NCBI GenBank assembly: GCA_020741775.1
Contig: DYYG01000062.1
Span: forward strand, 1 to 47,569
From: Methylorubrum populi
GTDB lineage: Bacteria; Pseudomonadota; Alphaproteobacteria; Rhizobiales; Beijerinckiaceae
DNA length: 47,569 nt
Direction: 5' to 3'
Shown: one piece after another, positions 9,301 to 17,532 of the stretch
Position numbering within the stretch: the first letter of the stretch is position 1
Layout: each line of letters begins with the position of its first letter
Translations under genes and position numbers: made by a program
The notes under the pieces: model-generated
What the model was told of the DNA's origin: nothing
The model's input: only the letters and a program-made list of their open reading frames with translations
Databases searched by the model: none

Positions 9301-9455
9301 TCGAACGCCTGCGCGGCCTGATCGCCCGCTACATGACCGGTGAGGCGGCCTACCTGTCCCGTCCCTACCCGCAATATATCCGCGCCTACAGCGAATACGA
9401 TCACCTCGCCCGCGTCCTCGAATGGTCGCTGGCGGGCGAAGGAGAGGCGGCGTGA
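6324..9455 (+). CDS. addB: AddB subunit of the AddAB helicase-nuclease (double-strand break repair)
   Basis: Partner of AddA in the alphaproteobacterial equivalent of RecBCD, which resects double-strand DNA ends before RecA loading. The protein has 1043 residues from the ATG at 6324 (MSAPSAPRVFTIPPGAPFL), the family's usual size. The N-terminal part is a degenerate superfamily I helicase fold without a usable Walker A, typical of this AddB branch. The C-terminus is a RecB-like PD-(D/E)XK nuclease: RGSLIHKILGDF (about residue 803) and IVDFKTGTPP (about 912-921) with the metal-binding D and catalytic K. The stop overlaps the addA start (GTGA), so the two are translated together. Upstream in-frame starts back to 6216 exist, but the AddB-like sequence begins at 6324. 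Confidence 0.92.
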   Translation: MSAPSAPRVFTIPPGAPFLTTLAEALVSGRLVGGIGDDPFALASVTLYLPTQRAVRALSTVLAKRLGGAALLPRMIPLGEADEAELDLSAQSMLETPEELLHPSIPALERRLILARLVQAWAETVDRELLPIDDEVPFLVPSSPADAVALAADLEGLMDALTVEGLPWSEIASAVEAEHSRYFRLTLDFLKIAAEHWPDILAVRSLADPTARARRLVLAEADRLLRERPADPVIVAGSTGSVPATARLIAAVARLPRGAAVLPGLDLHLDAEGWEAIDGAGGAREEIAHGHPQAILRALTGPKGLGVERAAVETLGALPPEAVARETLLSQALRPAETTDAWARLDAGERLALAREGMAGLAVVEAADEREEALIAALALRETLETPGATAALVTPDRGLALRVSAELARWGIAAEDSAGLSLARSQAGRFARLVAELAAEVAPARVIALLAHPFVRLGLARSEVVRAAAALEIGGLRGPAPIPKNSFDGMRAAVALQRASTERVPRAKKRLKPIDWDLSDEILGRLEVALEAFRTDLQPLTGNLVALAALHREACERMMDGPEGEIDDPSLDSLDGLFDDLEAAAQEELPGRFSDYAAFFTALARDRTVACAQRNAHPRLRILGPLEARLLSVDRIVLGGLDEAVWPVRQTTDAFLNRPMRGQVGLSPPERRIGQAAHDFVQALGTHDAVVTRAAKREGSPTVPSRFLQRLRAFGGDAVWSEAVGRGQRLRRLAAALDRGQEAPPPRLKRPAPKPDPALFPERLSVTEIETLVRDPYSIFAKHILGLEALEPLAVVPGAAERGSLIHKILGDFSQAHPGALPEAAETLLYTIALDAFGPLEDQYPELYAEWFPRYERMAVAFLEWEASQRRSIRAIHAERSGKLTIPLGERTFTLSARADRIEQRADGGFCIVDFKTGTPPSNRTVFAGFSPQLTLEAAMLMRGAFEGLKAEAAPDLLYIHASGGREPFRPIPVKSPPGDDRPVAAIVEEHLERLRGLIARYMTGEAAYLSRPYPQYIRAYSEYDHLARVLEWSLAGEGEAA

Positions 9456-12400
9456 ACGCTCCCCTGACCGGCTTCACCGTCGACGACGTCACCCGGCTCG
9501 CCCAGCGCCGGGCCGCCGATCCGCGCCTCTCGGCCTGGGTCTCGGCCAATGCCGGCGCGGGCAAGACCAAGGTGCTGACCGACCGGGTGCTGCGGCTGCT
9601 CCTCGACGGGGCGCCCCCCGGCCGCATCCTCTGCCTCACCTTCACCAAGGCGGCCGCCGCCAACATGTCGATTCGCGTCTTCCAGCGGCTCGGCCGCTGG
9701 GTGACCGCCGACGACGCGACGCTGACGGCCGAACTCACCGAATTGACCGGCGAGCGGCCTTCCCGCGACACCCTCCGGCTCGCCCGGCGCCTGTTCGCCC
9801 GCGCCGTCGAGACGCCGGGGGGGCTCAAGATCGAGACCCTGCACGCGCTGTGCGAGCGGCTGCTGCACATGTTCCCGTTCGAGGCCAACGTGCCGGCCCG
9901 TTTCGTGGTGCTCGACGATAACCAGTCGCGCGAAGCCTTCGAGATCGAGACCGACAACGTGCTGGCCGACGCGATCCTCGGCGGCAATCAGGCGCTGTCC
10001 GAGGCCCTCGCGGTGGTGGGGGCGGAGGCCTCCGGCGACACCCTGCGCGATGCGATCCGCGCCGCCATGCGGGCGCGGGCCCTGTTCTCCGATCACCGCG
10101 CCCTGGAACCGGCCCTGGCCCGCCTCCCCCGGGCGCTGGCGCTCGAGGACGGCGCCAGCGTCGAGACCATCGAGGCCGAGATTCTGGAGGGCAGCACCCT
10201 CGGGGATTGGGGGTCGTTCGCGGGCAAGCTGCGCACCGGCAAGAGCACCGACGAGAAGCTCGCCGAGGGGCTGCTCGCGGCCAAGGCCGCCTCGGATCCC
10301 GGCAAGGCGCTGAGCGCCTACCGCTCGGTCTTCTTCACCGACAAGGACGATCCGAGGGCGGAAAAGTCCTTCGGCACCAAGGCGGTGGCCCCGGAGGTGA
10401 AGCAGGCGCTGCTCGACGAGCAGGCCCGGCTGATCCCGCTGTTCGACGCCCTGCGCGCCGCCCGGGCGCTCGCCCGCACGCGGGGCCTGTTCCGGCTCGC
10501 CGCCGAGATCCACCGCCGGGTCGAGGCTCAGAAGACCCGCCTCGGCGCCCTCGATTTCGACGACCTGATCCACAAGACCCTCGACCTGCTCTCGCGGGTC
10601 GGCGCCTCCTGGGTGCTGTACAAGCTCGATCGCGGTGTCGACCACGTCCTCGTGGACGAGGCGCAGGACACCAACCCGCAGCAATGGGAAATCCTGCGCA
10701 CCCTCACCGCCGAATTCGCGGCGGGCGAAGGCGCGCGCGGCCTCACCCGGACCCGCTTCGCCGTGGGCGATCCCAAGCAGTCGATCTACAGCTTCCAGGG
10801 GGCCGACCCGCGGGAATTCGAGCTGACCCGCCGCGCCTGGGAGCGGGCGGCGAGAGGCGCGGATCTCGATTTCGCCGATGTCAGCCTCAGGCTGTCCTTC
10901 CGCACCGCCTCCCACGTGCTCGCGGCGGTCGATGCGGTGTTCAAGATCCCCGAGCATTTCGCCGGCCTGTCCTTCGAGGCCGGGGCGCCGGGCACGGTGC
11001 ATGCCTCCGCCCGGGCCGGAGTGCCCGGCGCGGTCGAGCTGTGGTGCATCGAGGAGCCGGCGGAGGCCGAGGATCCCGATGCCTGGGCCGCCCCCGTCGA
11101 TGCGCCGGAGCCGAATGCACCGGCCATCGTCGTCGCCCGCCGCATCGCCCGCGCAGTGAAGGCCTGGACGAGCACGGGCGATGCCTGCGGCCGGATCTGG
11201 CGGCCCGGTGACGTGCTGATTCTCGTGCGCAAGCGCTCGGCCGCCTTCGAGGAGGTGATCCGGGCGCTGAAGAGCCTCGGCGTGCCGGTCGCGGGTCAGG
11301 ACCGGCTGGAGGTCGCGGGTCACATCGCCGTGCTCGACCTCGTGGCCGTCGGCCGGGCCGGGCTGCTGCCCGCCGACGACCTGACCCTGGCCACCGCCCT
11401 CAAGACGCCGCTGGTCGGGTTCACCGACGACGACCTTACCCGGATCTCGGCCCGGCGCCCCTTCGAGGAGACGCTGGAGGATGCCCTGAACCGCCATGCG
11501 CGGGACGGCGATGGGGCGGCGATTCGCGGCCTGGAGGCGCTGCGGCTCTGGATCCGGCTCGCCGCCGAAAACGGTCCGTTCGGCTTCTATGCTGCTCTGC
11601 TCGGTCCCCATGGCGGCCGCAGCCGCCTAGTGGCGCGGCTCGGCGGCGAGGCCGGCGACGCCATCGACGTGTTCCTGGCCCAGGCGGCGGAGGCCGAGAC
11701 CGGCGCCGATGCTCCCTGCCTCGACGCCTTCCTCGCCGATTACATCGTCCGCCCCGGCCGTGGGAAAAGCGGCCTCTCGGTCAAGCGCGATCTGGAATCC
11801 GAGCGCGACGAGGTGCGGGTGATGACCGTGCACGGCGCCAAGGGGCTGGAGGCGCCGGTGGTGGTCGTCATCGATGGGTGCGAGCCGCTGGGGCGCAACG
11901 ATCCGCCCTTGCTCGCCCTCGATCACGCCGCCGACGGGCCGCTGCCGCCGGTCTGGACCGGGGGGCGCACGCAGGATTGCGCCGCGACCATGGCCGCTCG
12001 CACCGCGCTTCAGGCGCGGGCGCGGGAGGAGCATAACCGCCTGCTCTACGTCGCCATGACCCGCGCGGCCGACCACCTCGTCATCGCACCCTATCGCGGG
12101 GCGACACGGGAGACGCCCGCCTCCTGGTGCGAGATGGTCCGCATCGGCCTCGAGCGGCATCTGGGGGTCGGCGAGGCCATCGAGACCGATCACGGGCCGA
12201 TCACGATCTGGCGCGACGGCAACGCCGCCTCCCTCGCGGCGGCCGCGGAGGCCTCCGCCCTCCCCGAGCCGGAGGCGGTGCCGGATTGGCTGTTCTCTCC
12301 CGCCGCCCCCGAGGCGGAGGCCGCCCCGCCCTTGAGCCCGTCCGGGGCGCTCGGCGCGGCGGACGGGCAGCGCCAGCCTCACCGCCGCCAGGGCGATGCC

Positions 12401-12886
12401 GAGGCGCGCCGCCGGGGCGCCCTGGTCCACTCGCTGCTGGAACACCTGCCGCGGATCGAGCCGGCCCGCCGGGCCGAGGCCGCCGACCGCTTCGCCCGGG
12501 CGCGGGCACCGGCCCTCGACGAGGCCAAGCGCCGGGACCTCGTCCGCTCGGTGCTGCGCCTGATCGAGGAGCCGGATCTCGCCCCGCTCTTCTCGGCGCA
12601 AGCCCGGGCCGAGGTGGCGCTGTCGGGCCGGATCGTGGTGGAGGGGGTTGAGCGCGACGTGACCGGCCGCATCGACCGCCTCGTGGTCGAGGGCAACCGG
12701 GTGACGCTGTGCGATTTCAAGACCGGCCGTCCGCCCGCCGACGACGCGCCCCTGCCGGAGCGCGAGGCGGCGCAGGTCGCCCTCTATGCCCGTCTCGCCG
12801 CCGCGATCTGGCCCGGCCACACGATCGTGGCCCTGCTGGTCTGGACCTCGGGGCCGGTGCTGCGCCGGGTGGAAGGCGGGATCTGA
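9452..12886 (+). CDS. addA: AddA subunit of the AddAB helicase-nuclease
   Basis: ATP-dependent UvrD/Rep-type helicase with a fused nuclease, 1144 residues. Walker A is SANAGAGKTK (31-40); Walker B is VDEAQDTNPQQWEIL (about 400); motif III is GDPKQSIYSFQGADP (about 440); motif V is VMTVHGAKGLEAP (about 788) and motif VI LLYVAMTRAADHL (about 865). The C-terminal RecB-like nuclease shows HSLLEHL (about 993) and CDFKTGRPP with EAAQVALYARL (about 1087-1115). The GTG at 9452 is chosen because it overlaps the addB stop by 4 bp and has AGGAGAGG just upstream. A GTG/ATG-type start at 9422 is possible but less coupled. Both nuclease sites of the heterodimer look intact. Confidence 0.94.
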   Translation: MNAPLTGFTVDDVTRLAQRRAADPRLSAWVSANAGAGKTKVLTDRVLRLLLDGAPPGRILCLTFTKAAAANMSIRVFQRLGRWVTADDATLTAELTELTGERPSRDTLRLARRLFARAVETPGGLKIETLHALCERLLHMFPFEANVPARFVVLDDNQSREAFEIETDNVLADAILGGNQALSEALAVVGAEASGDTLRDAIRAAMRARALFSDHRALEPALARLPRALALEDGASVETIEAEILEGSTLGDWGSFAGKLRTGKSTDEKLAEGLLAAKAASDPGKALSAYRSVFFTDKDDPRAEKSFGTKAVAPEVKQALLDEQARLIPLFDALRAARALARTRGLFRLAAEIHRRVEAQKTRLGALDFDDLIHKTLDLLSRVGASWVLYKLDRGVDHVLVDEAQDTNPQQWEILRTLTAEFAAGEGARGLTRTRFAVGDPKQSIYSFQGADPREFELTRRAWERAARGADLDFADVSLRLSFRTASHVLAAVDAVFKIPEHFAGLSFEAGAPGTVHASARAGVPGAVELWCIEEPAEAEDPDAWAAPVDAPEPNAPAIVVARRIARAVKAWTSTGDACGRIWRPGDVLILVRKRSAAFEEVIRALKSLGVPVAGQDRLEVAGHIAVLDLVAVGRAGLLPADDLTLATALKTPLVGFTDDDLTRISARRPFEETLEDALNRHARDGDGAAIRGLEALRLWIRLAAENGPFGFYAALLGPHGGRSRLVARLGGEAGDAIDVFLAQAAEAETGADAPCLDAFLADYIVRPGRGKSGLSVKRDLESERDEVRVMTVHGAKGLEAPVVVVIDGCEPLGRNDPPLLALDHAADGPLPPVWTGGRTQDCAATMAARTALQARAREEHNRLLYVAMTRAADHLVIAPYRGATRETPASWCEMVRIGLERHLGVGEAIETDHGPITIWRDGNAASLAAAAEASALPEPEAVPDWLFSPAAPEAEAAPPLSPSGALGAADGQRQPHRRQGDAEARRRGALVHSLLEHLPRIEPARRAEAADRFARARAPALDEAKRRDLVRSVLRLIEEPDLAPLFSAQARAEVALSGRIVVEGVERDVTGRIDRLVVEGNRVTLCDFKTGRPPADDAPLPEREAAQVALYARLAAAIWPGHTIVALLVWTSGPVLRRVEGGI

Positions 12887-12891
12887 CCGCC

Positions 12892-12926
12892 CCCGTCATC
12901 GCTTCGCCTGCGCGCGCGATGACGGG
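12892..12926. terminator. Stem-loop between convergent addA and sugar dehydrogenase genes
   Basis: A perfect 11-bp stem, CCCGTCATCGC paired with GCGATGACGGG, closes a 13-nt loop six bases after the addA stop. There is no T-run on either strand, so this is not a textbook intrinsic terminator. The CCGTCATCGC arm resembles dispersed intergenic palindromes common in alphaproteobacterial genomes, so it may be a REP-like element acting as a two-way transcription barrier. Confidence 0.5.
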
Positions 12927-12947
12927 TGAGGTGATGGGTCAGTGGCG

Positions 12948-14246
12948 TCAGCTGCTCTTCTTCGGAGTCAGCTTGACGATCTGCCCGTCATCCTCGGTCA
13001 CCGCGTAGACGGCACCATCGGGGCCGACCTTCACGTCGCGGACGCGGTGTTCCAGCGGGATCCGCTCCTCGGTGACGACCTTGTCGCCGTCGAGCTTGAG
13101 CACGACCACACCCATGCTGACGAGGCCGCCGATGAGGAACTGGTCCTTCCAGGCCGGGAACAGATCCTTGTTATAGATCGCCAGCCCCGAGGGGCCGATC
13201 ACCGGATCCCAGTAATAGACCGGCTGCACCGTACCGCCGGCCTGGGTTTGGCCGTCGCCGATCTTCTCGCCGGAATATTCGATGCCGTAGGTCACGAGCG
13301 GCCAGCCGTAGTTCAGGCCGGGACGCGGGCGGTTCAACTCGTCGCCGCCGCGGGGGCCGTGCTCCACGGTCCAGAGCCGGCCCTGGCTATCGAGGGCAGC
13401 GGCCTGGACGTTGCGATGGCCGTAGGACCAGATCTCCGGCTTGGCCTTCTCGCTGCCGACATAGGGGTTGTCCTTCGGCGCGTTACCGTCGATGTCGATG
13501 CGGAACACCTTGCCGAGTCCGCTCGACAGATCCTGCGCCTGACCACGGGTCTGTTTGTCGGAGCGCTCGCCGACCGTCACGAACAGCTTGCCATCCGGCG
13601 CGAAGACGAGACGCGAGCCGAAATGCTTGTCGCCGTCATAGGTCGGCATCTGGCGGAAGATGACCTTGAGGTCGTCGAGCTTGGCCTTGCCGTCGCTCTC
13701 CACCAGCTTGGCCTTGGCCACGGTGGTACCGTTGCCCTTCTCGCGCGGCTCGCTGTAGCTGAAATAGACGGTGCGGTCGCTGGCGAAGCCGGGGCTGAGG
13801 GCGATGTCGAGCAGGCCGCCTTGCCCGCGCGCATCGACCTTCGGCACGCCGGCCACCGGCTGGCCCACCGTCCCGTCCTTGGCGACAAGGCGGATCGTGC
13901 CGGCCTTCTCGGTCACGATCATGCGCCCGTCCGGCAGGAACTCCATCGCCCAGGGGCTCTGCAGGCCCTTCACGACGGTCGCGGTCTCGACCTGCGTCTT
14001 CTGGGCCGGCTCCGGTGAACGGGTCTGATTCGGCAGGAGCGGCTTGTACTCGGTGTTCGGCGGGGCCGTCTCGGCGATCGACGTGCCCGCGCTCGGCGCG
14101 GCCGGCGCCTGGAACGATTCCCCTTCGATCCGGGGCGAGCGGGGCTCCTGGCCGGCGGTGTCGCCGGAGGGCTGCTGCGCGAAGGCGGAGGCATCGAGGC
14201 CGAGGGCCGCGACGGTGGCGAGCAGGACAGTCAGGGTGCGCGTCAC
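12948..14246 (-). CDS. Secreted PQQ-dependent soluble sugar dehydrogenase (Asd/YliI type)
   Basis: Periplasmic six-bladed propeller quinoprotein expected to oxidise aldose sugars with PQQ. The 432-residue precursor has a signal peptide (hydrophobic 4-20, cleavage likely after AFA at 23). A Pro/Ser/Thr-rich linker of about 65 residues follows, then the glucose/sorbosone dehydrogenase domain. Family signatures include SPWAMEFLPDGRMIVTEKAG, GGLLDIALSPGF, FGSRLVFAPDGKLFVTVGER and WTVEHGPRGGDELNRPRPG. The GTG start at 14246 follows AAGGATC. A PQQ-type enzyme suits a methylotroph that makes PQQ for methanol dehydrogenase. The gene sits between addA and trxA, interrupting an arrangement that is often contiguous in this class. 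Physiological substrate unknown. Confidence 0.88.
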   Translation of the reverse strand: MTRTLTVLLATVAALGLDASAFAQQPSGDTAGQEPRSPRIEGESFQAPAAPSAGTSIAETAPPNTEYKPLLPNQTRSPEPAQKTQVETATVVKGLQSPWAMEFLPDGRMIVTEKAGTIRLVAKDGTVGQPVAGVPKVDARGQGGLLDIALSPGFASDRTVYFSYSEPREKGNGTTVAKAKLVESDGKAKLDDLKVIFRQMPTYDGDKHFGSRLVFAPDGKLFVTVGERSDKQTRGQAQDLSSGLGKVFRIDIDGNAPKDNPYVGSEKAKPEIWSYGHRNVQAAALDSQGRLWTVEHGPRGGDELNRPRPGLNYGWPLVTYGIEYSGEKIGDGQTQAGGTVQPVYYWDPVIGPSGLAIYNKDLFPAWKDQFLIGGLVSMGVVVLKLDGDKVVTEERIPLEHRVRDVKVGPDGAVYAVTEDDGQIVKLTPKKSS

Positions 14247-14551
14247 GTCGATTGATCCTTGTGCGGGTCGCCGATCCTGCCCGCCAAATGGGGCGCGCGC
14301 CGCCTATGGCGAGGGTCGGGGTGCCGCAGGAGGAGTCGGGCGCAAGGGGCGCAGGCCGGGATCGGACGGAGAATCGGGGTCGCGGAGGATCAAACCCGGT
14401 GGACCGTCCATGTGGAGAGAGCGGGCCAGACCCGTGGCACCCGCCGGGCGGCTTGACCGGGGCACGGGGCGTTGCCAAGTCTCGCCTTACCGTGAGGCGC
14501 CGATGCCGCTCCCCGGTGCCCTCATAGGACCGCGTGTCGAAAGGACTGACG
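14247..14551. other. Divergent intergenic region between sugar dehydrogenase and trxA
   Basis: This 305-bp gap should hold both promoters. TTGACC at 14453-14458 could be a -35 element for trxA, but no matching -10 is clear. No other structure or gene was seen. Confidence 0.35.
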
Positions 14552-14872
14552 ATGGCGACCGTGAAAGTGACCGATGCGAGCTTCGAGCAGGACGTGCTCC
14601 AGTCCGCCGAGCCCGTCGTGGTGGATTTCTGGGCGGAGTGGTGCGGCCCCTGCCGTCAGATCGGCCCGGCCCTGGAAGAGATCTCCGTCGATCTCCAGGG
14701 CAAGGTGAAGATCGCCAAGGTCAATGTCGACGAGAATCCCGGCATTGCCTCGACCTATGGCATCCGCTCGATTCCGACGCTGATGATCTTCAAGGACGGC
14801 AAGCTCGCCAGCCAGAAGGTCGGCGCCGCTCCCAAGGGCGACCTCTCCCGCTGGATCCAGGCCAGCGCCTGA
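14552..14872 (+). CDS. trxA: Thioredoxin 1
   Basis: Small cytosolic disulfide reductase, 106 residues, standard length. The active site WCGPC has C31 and C34. The cis-proline loop IRSIPTLMIFKDG and the buried Asp of VVDFWAEW are present. The ATG at 14552 has AAAGGA at 14540-14545. A GTG at 14534 would add six residues but places the ribosome site inside the gene. It is followed by a strong intrinsic terminator, so it is probably transcribed alone. Thioredoxin near addA and folC is typical for alphaproteobacteria. Confidence 0.97.
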   Translation: MATVKVTDASFEQDVLQSAEPVVVDFWAEWCGPCRQIGPALEEISVDLQGKVKIAKVNVDENPGIASTYGIRSIPTLMIFKDGKLASQKVGAAPKGDLSRWIQASA

Positions 14873-14904
14873 GACTTCTTACCGGACTCTGACCGTCCGA
14901 CATC

Positions 14905-14930
14905 GCCCGGCCTCGCGGCCGGGCTTTTTT
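14905..14930 (+). terminator. Intrinsic terminator of trxA
   Basis: An 8-bp all-GC stem, GCCCGGCC paired with GGCCGGGC around a TCGC tetraloop, is followed directly by TTTTTT. It lies 32 bp after the trxA stop. Confidence 0.93.
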
Positions 14931-14970
14931 GTGTCGAGGCACGTCCTGATCGCCTCGGACCCTGAAACGC

Positions 14971-14996
14971 AAGAAGCCCGGCCTTGCGGCCGGGCT
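14971..14996 (-). terminator. Intrinsic terminator of the porin gene
   Basis: The stem AGCCCGGCC/GGCCGGGCT around TTGC is read on the minus strand and followed by TTCTT. It lies 32 bp after the porin stop. The hairpin differs from the trxA terminator by only one loop base, and the two are about 45 bp apart. Confidence 0.75.
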
Positions 14997-15028
14997 CCCT
15001 GGTTTCGAGACCCTTATGGGGGTTCGGC

Positions 15029-15916
15029 TTAGTAGCTGCCGAACTTGTAGTTCAGGCCGGCGCGGACGACGGCGAACTCGGTGTCGTTGCGGCGCAGGGC
15101 GCCGGAAGCGACGACCACACCCGGGGAGGTCGTGGTGATGATGGCGCCGGCGTTGTTCACCGCGAAGGCGCCGTTGAGGGCACCGCCACCGCGATCCAGG
15201 TTCACGTACAGGCCTTCGACCTTGAGCGTGACGGCCGAGGAGCGGAAGAAGTTCAGGAAGGAGTCGGTCGGCAGAGCGTACTCGACACCACCGCCAGCGG
15301 CGTAGCCGGTGCGGAAGTCGTCGCGCGAGCTGTTCGGCAGGCCGAACTGACGGCCACCACCGGCGCCGTAGGCGAAGCCGCCGGTGCCGTAGAACAGGAC
15401 GCGGTCGAAGGCGTAGCCGATGCGGCCGCGAACGGTGCCGAAGAAGTCGAGGCTGGACAGGCCGTTCGGGTTGAACACCTGCTGAGCGGCGACGCCCGGG
15501 AAGGCCGGGTTGCTGTTCACGACAGCGAACTGGTTCCGGTTGCGGCCGAAGTCGACGTACTGAGCGTCAGCCTCGATACCGACGACGACGCCGGAGCCCG
15601 GGGTGAACTGATAGTTGTAGCCGATCTGACCACCGCCGACGAAGCCGTCGTTGCGGCTGTTGCCACCGAAGGCGATGACAGCGGTCTGGCCCGGACGGAC
15701 GAGGCCGGTCAGGCTGTTCACGCCGACGACCGGAGCAGCGCCGTCATCCTGCACGCCGAAGCCGTAACCGGCGTTGAAACCAGCGTAGAAACCGGTCCAG
15801 GTGAACACCGGAATGGGGGTGAAGATCGGCGGCGCAGCGCGGCGCGGCAGGTCGGCGGCGGAAGCCGCAGCGGTCAGCGCCGTGAAGGCAGCCAACGTGG
15901 ACAGAAGCTTTTTCAT
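15029..15916 (-). CDS. Omp25/31-type outer-membrane beta-barrel protein
   Basis: Small porin-like outer-membrane protein, 295 residues. A signal peptide (MKKLLSTLAAFTALTAAASA, cleavage at about 20) precedes ADLPRRAAPPIFTPI. The segment FTWTGFYAGFNAGYGFG is the hallmark first strand of the Brucella Omp25/31-like family. The rest alternates polar and aromatic residues as in an eight-strand barrel, ending in VRAGLNYKFGSY. Codon choice is more uniform than in neighbours, which suggests high expression, and the gene has its own terminator. It separates trxA from folC. Function beyond membrane structure or small-solute passage cannot be told. Confidence 0.9.
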   Translation of the reverse strand: MKKLLSTLAAFTALTAAASAADLPRRAAPPIFTPIPVFTWTGFYAGFNAGYGFGVQDDGAAPVVGVNSLTGLVRPGQTAVIAFGGNSRNDGFVGGGQIGYNYQFTPGSGVVVGIEADAQYVDFGRNRNQFAVVNSNPAFPGVAAQQVFNPNGLSSLDFFGTVRGRIGYAFDRVLFYGTGGFAYGAGGGRQFGLPNSSRDDFRTGYAAGGGVEYALPTDSFLNFFRSSAVTLKVEGLYVNLDRGGGALNGAFAVNNAGAIITTTSPGVVVASGALRRNDTEFAVVRAGLNYKFGSY

Positions 15917-16178
15917 TGCTTTTTGAACCCCAGCAGAAACCCGATGGCGCTGAAGCTAGACCATTTCCGCCCGGTGAGATGTAGCGGCCAAGCCACACCC
16001 GCCGCGTGACATCCGGCGCGATAACCGGTTGCGGCGCCCCAGATGGAGCATGAAACCGGATTTCGTCCCGGTCGAGTGCCGCGCCGGGACATTTGTAGCA
16101 ATGCTGGGGACGCTCCGTCTTGCCGCACCACTACCTCGACCAGTTTGTCCCGCGGGAAAGACCGGTCGAGGAAACGAG

Positions 16179-17504
16179 TCAGACCGGAATCGTGCCGTTG
16201 GCCTCGAGCACGGCTCCCGCCAGATAGAGTGAACCGCAGATCAGCACCCGCGGCGGACGCTCGAAGATCGTTTCCGACAGTCCCGTCACGGCCGCCTCGA
16301 CGCTCGGAGCGATGCTGGCGTTGAGCCCGACCTCGCGGGCGATGTCCGCGACCTCCTCGGCGGGGCGTGCGGCCACCTGGCCGGTGATCGGCACGGCAAT
16401 GAGCGAGCGGGCAAGGCCGACGAAGTTCTTCAGGAAGCCGTGCGCGTCCTTGGTGCCGAGCAGCCCGACGATGAGAATCAGGGGCGCGTCGCTGCGCTCG
16501 CCGAGATCGGCCATGGCGGCGGCGAGGATGCGGCCGCCATCGGCATTGTGGCCGCCATCGAGCCACAGCTCGGCATCCTTGGGCATCCGCTCCGCCAGGG
16601 CGCCGCGCACGAGGCGCTGGAGACGGCCGGGCCAGTCGACGTTGCGCAGGCCCGCCTCGAAGGCCGAGATGCCGAGATCGCCGAAGCCGGCGGCGCGCAG
16701 GGCCGTGATGGCGGTGCCCGCATTGGTGAGCTGGTGGCGGCCGGTGAGCCTGGGGCGGGGCAGGTCGAACAGGTCGGTCTCGTCCTGGTAGACCAGTCGG
16801 CCGCTCTCTTCGTGGACGGAGAAATCCTGGTTGCCGATCCGCACCGGCACGGCGCCCACCCGCTCGGCCTGGCGGCAGAGGACGGCATCGGCCTGGGCGT
16901 AGTCCTGGGCGGCGATCACCGCCGGACAGCCGCGCTTGAAGATCCCCGCCTTCTCCATCGCTACCGCCTCGACGGTGTCGCCGAGATACTCGGCATGGTC
17001 ACGCCCGATCGGGGTGACCACGGCGCAGGCCGGACGGGCGATCACGTTCGTGGCATCGACCCGGCCGCCGAGGCCGACTTCCAGCAGCAGCACGTCGGCG
17101 GGGCTTTCGGAGAACAGCAGCAGGGCCGCGGCGGTGGTGATCTCGAAAACCGTGATCGGATCGCCCTTGTTGGCCGCCTCGCAGCGGGCGAAGGCGTCGG
17201 CGAGCCGGTCCTCGCCGACGTAATGGCCGCCGCCGATGGCCCCCAGCCGGATCCGCTCATGGAAGCGCACGAGGTGGGGCGAAGTATAGACATGGGCGGC
17301 CATGCCCCCCGCCTCGAGGATCGCCCGCATGAAGGCGATGGTCGAGCCCTTGCCGTTGGTGCCCGCCACGTGGATCACCGGCGGCAGGCGCCGCTCCGGA
17401 TGATCGAGCCGGGCGAGCAGGCTCTCGATGCGCCCGAGCGACAGGTCGATCGTGCGCGGATGCAGGGCGAGGAAGCGCGCCATCAGCGCATCGGAGGATT
17501 CCAT
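16179..17504 (-). CDS. folC: Bifunctional dihydrofolate synthase / folylpolyglutamate synthase
   Basis: Cytosolic ligase that adds glutamate to dihydropteroate and then extends the polyglutamate tail. The 441-residue protein from the ATG at 17504 has the Mur-ligase-like ATP loop VAGTNGKGST (46-55), YTSPHLVRFHERIR (73-86), LEVGLGGRVDATN (141-153), GRDHAEYLGDTVEAVAMEK (167-185, with the probable carbamylated lysine K185) and DGGHNADGG (316-324). Upstream extension to 17609 is low-complexity and overlaps accD, so it is rejected. It follows accD after 28 bp and trpA before that, forming a probable trpA-accD-folC operon. Confidence 0.94.
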   Translation of the reverse strand: MESSDALMARFLALHPRTIDLSLGRIESLLARLDHPERRLPPVIHVAGTNGKGSTIAFMRAILEAGGMAAHVYTSPHLVRFHERIRLGAIGGGHYVGEDRLADAFARCEAANKGDPITVFEITTAAALLLFSESPADVLLLEVGLGGRVDATNVIARPACAVVTPIGRDHAEYLGDTVEAVAMEKAGIFKRGCPAVIAAQDYAQADAVLCRQAERVGAVPVRIGNQDFSVHEESGRLVYQDETDLFDLPRPRLTGRHQLTNAGTAITALRAAGFGDLGISAFEAGLRNVDWPGRLQRLVRGALAERMPKDAELWLDGGHNADGGRILAAAMADLGERSDAPLILIVGLLGTKDAHGFLKNFVGLARSLIAVPITGQVAARPAEEVADIAREVGLNASIAPSVEAAVTGLSETIFERPPRVLICGSLYLAGAVLEANGTIPV

Positions 17505-17532
17505 CTCGCGCGAAGACCTTCTCAGCAGGGGG

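Noticed and set aside
6303..11611. Very long minus-strand open frames opposite addB and addA (over 1000 and 700 codons)
   Set aside because: They are antisense to clearly homologous genes, are rich in Arg/Gly/His/Gln with no motif, and arise from GC-rich third positions.
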